Shown in pieces: positions 14,358-20,018 of a stretch of 29,615 bases of DNA. Where the stretch lies: NCBI GenBank assembly GCA_050260095.1, contig JBLNBQ010000022.1:1-29615 (forward strand). The letters run 5' to 3'. The stretch's first letter is position 1. Each line of letters opens with the position of its first letter. The position numbers and the translations under genes are program-made. The notes under the pieces were generated by a model. It was given only the letters and a program-made list of their open reading frames with translations. It was not told the origin of the DNA and searched no databases. This stretch comes from JBLNBQ01 sp050260095 (GTDB lineage Bacteria; Bacillota; UBA5301; DYFA01).

Positions 14358-14690
14358 ATGCCGCCCAAGCGACACTGGCTGACAGTCCTCATCCTCCTGG
14401 CCCTCCTGATGCTGGGCCTAACCCCCGCCGCGCTCGCCGACGACCTTCGCGTCACCACGCTGGCCGGCCTCGACTGGATCATCGACGATGACGTGAACTA
14501 CTTCCTGAACCCCGCCGCCTCGGCCTGGCTGCAGCAAGGGCTCTTTTCCGCCACTGGGATGGTGGACGAGATGGAGGCCGACGCCGGCCGCTTCCGTTAC
14601 TCCGAGGCCCAGGTGCAAGTCCTCGTGCCGGCCGAACCAGCCGGACAACCCAGCAGGAACGTGGTCGGCGGTCGCGTCACGCTGTTCTAG
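14358..14690 (+). CDS. Small exported protein of unknown function
   Basis: A 110-residue protein with a clear signal peptide (MPPKRHWLTVLILLALLMLG, cleavage near ALA-DD). The mature part, about 80 residues, is acidic and aromatic: VTTLAGLDWIIDDDVNYFLN, later ADAGRFRYSEAQVQVLVP, ending GGRVTLF. ATG 14358 is favoured over the ATG two codons upstream (14352) because AAAGGGG (14345-14351) then has 6 nt spacing. The ending on a beta-strand-like RVTLF suggests it may be the front part of a longer barrel-like protein that has lost its rest, but no continuation is visible in other frames. It is divergent from the broken barrel-like gene. The leader 14187-14351 contains short GC-rich hairpins and no gene. 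Confidence 0.6.
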   Translation: MPPKRHWLTVLILLALLMLGLTPAALADDLRVTTLAGLDWIIDDDVNYFLNPAASAWLQQGLFSATGMVDEMEADAGRFRYSEAQVQVLVPAEPAGQPSRNVVGGRVTLF

Positions 14691-14720
14691 CCGGGCAGAG
14701 TGGGAGCGTGGCAACAGGTA

Positions 14721-14743
14721 AGGCCGGGGCGTAGCCCCGGCCT
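14721..14743. terminator. Strong hairpin between convergent genes
   Basis: AGGCCGGGGC (14721-14730) pairs perfectly with GCCCCGGCCT (14734-14743) around a GTA loop. It sits between the stop of the small exported protein (14690) and the stop of spoVG (14773). There is no T tract, as for the other hairpins in this GC-rich sequence. Confidence 0.65.
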
Positions 14744-14772
14744 CGGTACATTCCCGCTCCGGCGGCGGGCCT

Positions 14773-15027
14773 TCAGCCGACCTTCTCGTAGGCGGCCAGC
14801 ACGGCCCGCTGGATCATCTCGCGCGCCTCGGCGGTGATGGGATAGGCGATGTCGCGGAACTCGCCGTTGGCCGCCCGCCGGCTCGGCATGGCGACGAAGG
14901 GGCCCTTCTCCGTCTCGACCACCCGCAGGTCGCGCACCACAAACACCCCGTCGAGCACGATCGAGGCCGTCGCCCGCGTCTTGTTCTCCCCCGCCACCCG
15001 CTTCACATGGACTTCCGTAATCTCCAC
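14773..15027 (-). CDS. spoVG: Septation/sporulation regulator SpoVG
   Basis: An 84-residue protein matching SpoVG along its length: EITEVHVKRV, ASIVLDGVFVVRDLRVVETE, then GPFVAMPSRR and NGEFRDIAYPITAEAREMIQ. SpoVG is a small DNA/RNA-binding regulator that affects septation and sporulation in Bacillota and virulence traits in some. The frame is open well upstream, but homology begins at the GTG at 15027, which has AAAGGAG about 12 nt before it. It is the last gene of the minus-strand ispE cluster, its conserved place; glmU, often next, is absent here and the small-exported-protein gene faces it instead. Confidence 0.93.
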   Translation of the reverse strand: MEITEVHVKRVAGENKTRATASIVLDGVFVVRDLRVVETEKGPFVAMPSRRAANGEFRDIAYPITAEAREMIQRAVLAAYEKVG

Positions 15028-15575
15028 GCCAGTCCGTTTCTCCTTTCCGGTACCGGCTGCCGGCAGGCACAGAGTAATTCGGGACTGCGGCGAAGGTTCC
15101 TCCTTTTGTGTCGCGGGCTTCGCCTCACATCCCGTGCCGGCTCCGCCGGCCGGCATACAACGCGGCGCCCAAACCGGCCGCCGCCGCCAGGAGCAGCAGC
15201 CCGAGACCGAGCGAGATGAGGAGCAGTACCCTTTTCCAGGTTGATCGTCCCATATGCCAGTTCAAGGTCGGCCAGGACTTCCCGGGCCCGCACCGCCTCT
15301 ACCGGCCTGACGAGAATCCGCACGGGCACCACAAAAGGACGCACCCGGCCAAAGGCGTCCGCCTCAGTGAAGTGGGTGATCCCCGCGCCGTCGCGGAGCG
15401 ACCGGGCCACCGCCACATCGCCCTGGTTGAACGACTCGAGCACGCACTCCCAGTCCGGTTCGTCGCTTTCCGGGCCCGGCACCCTGGCCGGCCGCTCTTC
15501 CACCAGCGGTACGCCGCACTCCTCGCAGGCGCTGACGCCCGGGGCGTACTCCACGCCACACCTGGGGCAGAACAT
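15003..15575 (-). CDS. Zinc-ribbon DUF2007 protein, probably frameshifted at its C-terminus
   Basis: ATG 15575 (GGGGGTGG upstream) starts a zinc ribbon, MFCPRCGVEY...ACEECGVPL, with cysteine pairs C3/C6 and C17/C20. A DUF2007 domain (putative signal-transducing) follows, about residues 47-108: CVLESFNQGDVAVARSLRDG...ILVRPVEAVRAREVLADLELAYG. After about residue 110 the frame becomes an arginine-rich tail that runs into the start of spoVG, unlike real protein. The +1 frame at the same place encodes a basic stop-transfer sequence and a membrane helix (15125-15253). A one-base excess near 15230-15250 therefore probably separates a zinc ribbon-DUF2007-TM protein into two frames. It lies in the ispE-spoVG cluster, 38 bp after its paralogue. 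Confidence 0.65.
   Translation of the reverse strand: MFCPRCGVEYAPGVSACEECGVPLVEERPARVPGPESDEPDWECVLESFNQGDVAVARSLRDGAGITHFTEADAFGRVRPFVVPVRILVRPVEAVRAREVLADLELAYGTINLEKGTAPHLARSRAAAPGGGGRFGRRVVCRPAEPARDVRRSPRHKRRNLRRSPELLCACRQPVPERRNGLAWRLRKSM
15125..15253 (-). CDS. 42-residue single-TM segment, likely the C-terminus of the DUF2007 protein
   Basis: The frame reads MGRSTWKRVLLLISLG, then a leucine/alanine-rich helix, then YAGRRSRHGM and TGA at 15125-15127. This is one transmembrane helix flanked by basic residues. No ribosome binding site precedes the ATG at 15253, and it begins exactly where the upstream DUF2007 domain ends, so it is better explained as the out-of-frame membrane anchor of that protein than as a separate gene. 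Confidence 0.4.
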   Translation of the reverse strand: MGRSTWKRVLLLISLGLGLLLLAAAAGLGAALYAGRRSRHGM

Positions 15576-15613
15576 GGCTCCACCCCCTGATCGGACCAAC
15601 TGTACGCTGCGGG

Positions 15614-15976
15614 CTACTTATGCTCAGGTCTCCCTGGGGATTCTGGTTCTTCGGCTGTTGGCGTCGGGGTGTCCAGCTCTTCGGATTCGGGCTTGTCCGG
15701 CGGAGCTATCCGGCTCGGATCCCCGGCCATCGCATAGGTGAGGTCCACGTCGGCGAGAATCTCCCTGGCCCGCTCGGCGTCCTCGGCGCGCACGAAGAAC
15801 CGCATCGGCAAGGCAAAGCCGCGCGCCTGGTTGAAGCGCTCCGCGTCGACGAAGTAAGGTATCCCTTCCCCGTCGAGGAGCGACTTGACGAAGGCGACAT
15901 CGCCCGGGTTGAAGGTCTCAAGGACGGGGACCAGCGCCGGTGGCTCCGCTGCTTTCCTGGCCTTGCGCCAGAACAC
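15614..15976 (-). CDS. DUF2007 domain protein
   Basis: A 120-residue protein with one DUF2007 domain (about residues 15-85): LVPVLETFNPGDVAFVKSLLDGEGIPYFVDAE, then MRFFVRAEDAERAREILADVDLTYAM. A proline- and glutamate-rich tail of about 35 residues follows. It is a paralogue of the next gene but lacks the zinc ribbon. The start is a GTG at 15976, only 4 nt after the stop of the nucleotidyltransferase gene, so translation is probably coupled. DUF2007 proteins are called putative signal transducers, without a proven role. Confidence 0.8.
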   Translation of the reverse strand: MFWRKARKAAEPPALVPVLETFNPGDVAFVKSLLDGEGIPYFVDAERFNQARGFALPMRFFVRAEDAERAREILADVDLTYAMAGDPSRIAPPDKPESEELDTPTPTAEEPESPGRPEHK

Positions 15977-15980
15977 GGCC

Positions 15981-16769
15981 CTAGCCCTGCAAGGAAGGCG
16001 GCAACGCGCCCGCCTGGCGGTAGTGGCGGGTCACCAGTTCCAAGTCGGAAGGCTTGTCGACGTCCACCCCAATCTCGGGGAACTCGGAGACGACGGCCGC
16101 CACCGGGCAGCCCAACACCTGCGCCACCCGTCTTTCAGCGTCCTGGATGGTCAGCCGGCCGAGGAGGAACTTGACCATGAACCAGAAGCCCAGAAGGCGC
16201 GCCATGCCGATGGGACTCTTGCGCACGGCCACCGCCCGCTCGATGGTCTTGTGCCACTTGAGCACCACCGCCGGGTCGAGCACGAAGATGTTGCACCCCG
16301 TGTAGGTTCCTTCCTGGAGCGTCACGTAGGTCCGGCGCATCCCGGGGTACTTCCGCTCGCTCGTCTCGCGGCTGCAGATCGGGTAGTAGATGGCGGCTTC
16401 CCGGCCCTGGCAGAGTCTCAGGAAATCGTCGACCGCCGCCGTGGTCAGGAGCGGGATGTCGGCCGTGACCACCAGGATTTTTCCGGTGGGCTGAAGCATC
16501 TCGATGCCGATGAGCAGGTTCTCCACGATGGAGTGGCCGCTCTGCACCACCCGGAACACCTTGTCCTTCAGCACCGGGTCGAGCACGTGCGCCGGACCGA
16601 CCACTGCGATCCGTCCCACGCCGGCCGACGCCCGCAGCGCATCGACCACGTATTCGACCATCGGCCGGCCCTGGATATCGATCATCGCTTCGTATGGCGT
16701 GTCGGTGCAGGCCGCCAGCGAACCGTGGTTGTCGGCGCCCGCCAGGATGACCGCGTCCAACTTGGTCAA
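15981..16769 (-). CDS. MobA-like NTP transferase
   Basis: A 262-residue protein of the MobA-like/NTP_transf_3 nucleotidyltransferase group. LDAVILAGADNHGSL is the nucleotide-binding start, a variant of the usual LAGG loop. The metal-binding aspartate lies in VVTADIPLLT (D104). The C-terminal part FWFMVKFLLGRLTIQDAERR and EFPEIGVDVDKPSDLELV is typical of the family members found between ispE and spoVG in Clostridia. The start is TTG 16769 with GAGGAGG 8 nt upstream. The substrate is unknown; molybdopterin guanylylation or sugar-nucleotide synthesis are the activities of relatives. It lies 14 bp after the GntR gene and 4 bp before the DUF2007 gene, so it belongs to that operon. Confidence 0.82.
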   Translation of the reverse strand: MTKLDAVILAGADNHGSLAACTDTPYEAMIDIQGRPMVEYVVDALRASAGVGRIAVVGPAHVLDPVLKDKVFRVVQSGHSIVENLLIGIEMLQPTGKILVVTADIPLLTTAAVDDFLRLCQGREAAIYYPICSRETSERKYPGMRRTYVTLQEGTYTGCNIFVLDPAVVLKWHKTIERAVAVRKSPIGMARLLGFWFMVKFLLGRLTIQDAERRVAQVLGCPVAAVVSEFPEIGVDVDKPSDLELVTRHYRQAGALPPSLQG

Positions 16770-16783
16770 AGCGAGTCTCCTCC

Positions 16784-17497
16784 TCAGGCTTCCCCGTGCG
16801 AAGCGTGGGGCTTGAGCCCCGCCTCGCTGATGACCTCCATCAGGCTGTTTTCGGCGTTCTCGATGTGCTCGTAGGCCAGGTTCTGCGCGAGGTCGCCGTC
16901 GTGGCTGGCGATTGCATCCACGATCTTGCGGTGTTCGGCGACCGCCAGTTTGACCCGGCCGGGGTGTGAGAGCGAGGTCAGGCGGAACCGCTGGATCTGC
17001 TCCCGCAGGTTGCTGACCAGAAGCGGCAGCCGCCCGTTGTGCGAGGCCTTCATCAGTTCCTCGTGAAAGTCCGTGTCGAGGGCGACCGCCTCGTCCAGGT
17101 TCTCCCCCTCGGCGATCTCCGTGATCTTGACGAGCGCCCGTTCCAGCGCCTCGACCTCCTCCTCAGTGGCACGCTCCGCAGCCAGGCGGGCCGCCAAGCC
17201 TTCCAGCGCCCGCCGGATCTCAAAGACGTCGGCAATATCTTTCATCGAGATCTGGGAGACGTATGCGCCTTTGCGGGGGATCATCAGCACCAGGCCTTCG
17301 AGTTCGAGCTTGCGGATGGCCTCGCGGACCGGCGTCCGGGAGACGCCCAGCTCTTCGGCGAGCTGGATCTCCATGAGGCGCTCCCCCGGCCGCAGGCGGC
17401 CCTGGATGATTGCCTCCCGAAGCGCCTCGAAGACCAGTTCACGGAGCGGTTTGTAGTTATCGAGGGTGATCGGGCGGATTCTCAGCGGCGACGGCAT
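16784..17497 (-). CDS. GntR-family regulator, FadR/FCD type
   Basis: A 237-residue repressor-like protein. Residues about 15-80 form the winged helix (REAIIQGRLRPGERLMEIQL, then GVSRTPVREAIRKLELEGLV and IPRKGAYVSQ). Residues about 90-220 form an FCD ligand-binding domain with the metal-site pattern DTDFHEELMKASHN, AEHRKIVDAI and YEHIENAE. ATG 17497 begins the family match; a GGGAGGG lies 11 nt upstream, and the long open frame before it overlaps ispE and is spurious. It starts 33 bp after ispE in the same direction. The ligand is unknown; FCD regulators usually bind organic acids or metals. Confidence 0.88.
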   Translation of the reverse strand: MPSPLRIRPITLDNYKPLRELVFEALREAIIQGRLRPGERLMEIQLAEELGVSRTPVREAIRKLELEGLVLMIPRKGAYVSQISMKDIADVFEIRRALEGLAARLAAERATEEEVEALERALVKITEIAEGENLDEAVALDTDFHEELMKASHNGRLPLLVSNLREQIQRFRLTSLSHPGRVKLAVAEHRKIVDAIASHDGDLAQNLAYEHIENAENSLMEVISEAGLKPHASHGEA

Positions 17498-17529
17498 TGA
17501 GAAATCATCCCTCCCTGCCAAGCCCCTGC

Positions 17530-18486
17530 TTACTTCTGGCCTGACGCCCGGGTTTCCTTCTGGGCGCGCCGGACGGAGGCGTCCAGCTGGACACCCCGCC
17601 CCACGGTCCGGGTGATGAACACGTCGCCGGGAAAACTCGCCACCGCGGCGGCGAGGCGGTGGGCCTCGACCTCCGATCCGGCCAGGGCGAAAACGGTCGG
17701 ACCGCTCCCTGACATCAGCGCTCCGGGAGACCCGGCCGCCAGAAACGCCTCTCTGGCCCGCCGGACCACCGGATACAACTCTTCGGTCACCCCGGCCAGG
17801 TCGTTGTAGAGGAAGCGGCCCAGCGCCGGGAGATCCTCGTGAACCAAGGCTTCCTGCAGCGCCGCAAACCGCTCTTCGGCCTCGTCCCGCAGGACCCAAC
17901 CCTGGGGAAGAGGGCGCACCTCGTCGAGCCGGGCGTAGACCTCGGCGGTCGAAACGGCGAAGGGCGGCTTCCAGATGGCCAGCCAGAACAGCGGACGCAC
18001 CGGCAGCGGCTGCAGGCGCTCGCCGGCCCCCTCGGCCCGGGCGGTGCCGCCCGTCAGGCAGAAGGTCACGTCGGCCCCCAACCTGGCCGCCAGCCTGGCC
18101 AACCGGGTTTCGTCGCGGGGCACCTCGTGCAAGGCGGCCAGCGCGTGCAGCGTCGCTGCGGCATCGGCGCTCCCCCCCGCCAGGCCAGCCGCGAGCGGGA
18201 TGCCTTTTTCGAGCGTAACGTGGAGCGGTTCGGCGACGCCGTACTCCTCCCGGAACGCCAGGGCCGCCCGGTAGACCAGGTTCCGGCTGTCGCGCGGGAG
18301 GTCCGGCAAGGAGCAGCGCAACTGGAGGCCGGCCGGCGGGTCGCTTCGGCCGAACGAGAAATCGAGCGTGTCGTGGAGACCGATCGACTGCATCAAGGAG
18401 AGCAGTTCGTGGTAGCCGTCGGGCCGCCGGGGTCCCACCGCCAGCAGCAGGTTGATCTTCGCGTAGGCCCGGGCGCGCACCGGCAT
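17530..18486 (-). CDS. ispE: 4-diphosphocytidyl-2-C-methyl-D-erythritol kinase
   Basis: A 318-residue GHMP kinase of the non-mevalonate (MEP) isoprenoid pathway; it phosphorylates CDP-methylerythritol at the 2-hydroxyl. The N-terminus ARAYAKINLLLAVG carries the conserved K10, and RPDGYHELLSLMQSI follows. The ATP-binding motif is PLAAGLAGGSADAAAT (97-112). The catalytic aspartate is D139 in RLGADVTFCLTGG, and the third motif is ALMSGSGPTVFAL. Length is slightly above the usual 290 because of a C-terminal tail. ATG 18486 has GGAGGAG about 8 nt upstream. It heads the conserved ispE - regulator - nucleotidyltransferase - spoVG block and follows the dac gene by 107 bp. Confidence 0.93.
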   Translation of the reverse strand: MPVRARAYAKINLLLAVGPRRPDGYHELLSLMQSIGLHDTLDFSFGRSDPPAGLQLRCSLPDLPRDSRNLVYRAALAFREEYGVAEPLHVTLEKGIPLAAGLAGGSADAAATLHALAALHEVPRDETRLARLAARLGADVTFCLTGGTARAEGAGERLQPLPVRPLFWLAIWKPPFAVSTAEVYARLDEVRPLPQGWVLRDEAEERFAALQEALVHEDLPALGRFLYNDLAGVTEELYPVVRRAREAFLAAGSPGALMSGSGPTVFALAGSEVEAHRLAAAVASFPGDVFITRTVGRGVQLDASVRRAQKETRASGQK

Positions 18487-18593
18487 GCCCTCATCTCCTC
18501 CCTGCCGCGACTGGCCGGGGTGTCCCTCAAGCGGACTTCGCCCCTCCATACTTCCTGATGGAGCGGGCAACTCCTCTTGCCTGGGCCTTTCTT

Positions 18594-19826
18594 CTACCTC
18601 CGCCCGAGGGTGATCACGTGCACGAAGGCCCGCCAGATGGCCTGCAGAAAGCTCACGATCTGGTTGGCCCGCTTCACCTCTTCCCGGGCGACCGCAGGCA
18701 CCGAACCGGAGAGCTTGACTCCCGGCATCCGGAGCCGCACTTCGCCGACGACCTGCCCCGCCTTGATCGGGGGAGTAAGGTTGGGGCGCCGGACGAACGT
18801 CGCCTCGGCCGCCGCCTTCTGGCCCCGCAAGGCGAGGACCGCCAGTTCAGCGGCGGCCACGGCGACCACCGGGCGGCCGCCCCGCGGGACGGTGAAACTC
18901 GCCACCTCTTCGCCCTTGCGCACCACGGGTTGCCGCACGAAATTGCGGAAACCGTAGTCGAGTTCGGCCCCGGCCTGCGTGACTCTGGCCTCTTCGCTCC
19001 CGGCGTCGAGCACCACCGCGATTAGCCGGGTGCCTCCCCGTTTGGCGGTGGCGACCAACGACCAGCCTGCCTCTTCGGTGTGGCCCGTCTTGAGGCCGTC
19101 GACCCCCGGGTATCGTCCGAGCAGGTGGTTGGTGTTATCGAACTTGTTCTTCCCGCCGCGAATCTCCCAGTGCCGGATGGAGGTATAGTTCAGAATCCGC
19201 TTGTGCTTGAGGAGTTCCTGCGCCATGATGGCGATCTCCCGGGCGGTCGTGCGGTTCCCCTGCTGGCCTTTGATCGCAGGGAGGCCCATGCTGTTCATGA
19301 AGTAGGTGTGGGTTAGCCCCAGCTCGCGGGCCCGCTCGTTCATGCGATCGACGAAGGCCTCTTCCGAACCGGCCAGGTACTCGGCGAGCATCACGGAGCC
19401 ATCGTTGGCGGAGGCGACCGACACCGCCTTGAGCAGGTCGTCGACGGTGAACTGCTCGCCCTCCTTCACCCACATGCTGGACCCGCCGAAGGTGGCGGCG
19501 CGATGGCTGGCCGTGACCTTGTCGGTCAGCTTGATCTTGCCGGAGTCAACCGCCTCCATCACCAGCAAGAGCTGCATGATCTTGGTGATGCTCGCCGGCG
19601 GGCGGGGTTCATCGGGGTTCTTGGACCAGAGGACCTGGCCCGACGTGGCTTCCACCAGGATGCCCGACGGCGCGGGGATGTCGAAGCCGCCGCCCCCCGC
19701 CGGCGCTTGCGCGAGCGCGCCGAGGGCCGGGAACGCCAGCACGAACGCCAGCAGAAGAAGGACCATAGCCAGACGGGCGCTCCGCCGGGGCGGCGGCCAA
19801 GTTGTGAACCGGGCGAAGACTCTCAT
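18594..19826 (-). CDS. D-alanyl-D-alanine carboxypeptidase (DacF/PBP5-like)
   Basis: A 410-residue low-molecular-weight penicillin-binding protein (peptidase S11). It removes the terminal D-alanine from peptidoglycan stem peptides outside the membrane. A signal peptide covers 1-40 (MVLLLLAFVLAFPALGALAQ). The three active-site motifs are SITK (S79-K82), SAN (S139-N141) and KTG (K246-G248). A PBP5-like C-terminal beta domain follows, and the last 25 residues (IVSFLQAIWRAFVHVITLGR) form an amphipathic helix likely to hold the protein on the membrane. ATG 19826 has AAGGAG 8 nt upstream. Sporulation genes often accompany DacF, but none is adjacent here, so the exact paralogue is not set. Confidence 0.92.
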   Translation of the reverse strand: MRVFARFTTWPPPRRSARLAMVLLLLAFVLAFPALGALAQAPAGGGGFDIPAPSGILVEATSGQVLWSKNPDEPRPPASITKIMQLLLVMEAVDSGKIKLTDKVTASHRAATFGGSSMWVKEGEQFTVDDLLKAVSVASANDGSVMLAEYLAGSEEAFVDRMNERARELGLTHTYFMNSMGLPAIKGQQGNRTTAREIAIMAQELLKHKRILNYTSIRHWEIRGGKNKFDNTNHLLGRYPGVDGLKTGHTEEAGWSLVATAKRGGTRLIAVVLDAGSEEARVTQAGAELDYGFRNFVRQPVVRKGEEVASFTVPRGGRPVVAVAAAELAVLALRGQKAAAEATFVRRPNLTPPIKAGQVVGEVRLRMPGVKLSGSVPAVAREEVKRANQIVSFLQAIWRAFVHVITLGRR

Positions 19827-19888
19827 GCTGCTTGCTCCTTCTCTATCCAGATTGAGGATTCCCGCCAACGTGCGAAATCTTTCCTGCC

Positions 19889-19917
19889 TTGACAGAGCAA
19901 GCGGGCCATGTTACTCT
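19889..19917 (+). promoter_or_regulatory. Promoter of feoB-feoA
   Basis: TTGACA (19889-19894), a 17 nt spacer and TACTCT (19912-19917), preceded by TGT as an extended -10. The -10 is imperfect, which the TG element could offset. Two Fur-like boxes lie at and just beyond the expected transcription start. Confidence 0.65.
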
Positions 19918-19922
19918 GTTGT

Positions 19923-19937
19923 TGAGAACCGTTCTCA
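19923..19937 (+). promoter_or_regulatory. Fur-like operator box 1
   Basis: A perfect 7-1-7 inverted repeat, TGAGAAC-C-GTTCTCA, of the same layout as Fur-family boxes (TGATAAT-n-ATTATCA). It lies 6 nt downstream of the -10 element, where a bound repressor would block initiation. The downstream ferrous iron transporter supports an iron-responsive Fur or a relative (Zur or PerR boxes share the layout). Confidence 0.65.
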
Positions 19938-19946
19938 CTCAGGAAA

Positions 19947-19961
19947 TGATAACGTTTCTCA
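19947..19961 (+). promoter_or_regulatory. Fur-like operator box 2
   Basis: TGATAAC-G-TTTCTCA is a second 7-1-7 repeat with 5 of 7 symmetric pairs. Its centre is 24 bp from that of box 1, a little over two helical turns, which would place two dimers on nearly the same face of the DNA. Confidence 0.55.
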
Positions 19962-20018
19962 TTGGTCTGCAAGGCGATTCTGCTCCGTACCCTTTAGCGA
20001 ACCCAGGAGGTACTGGCC

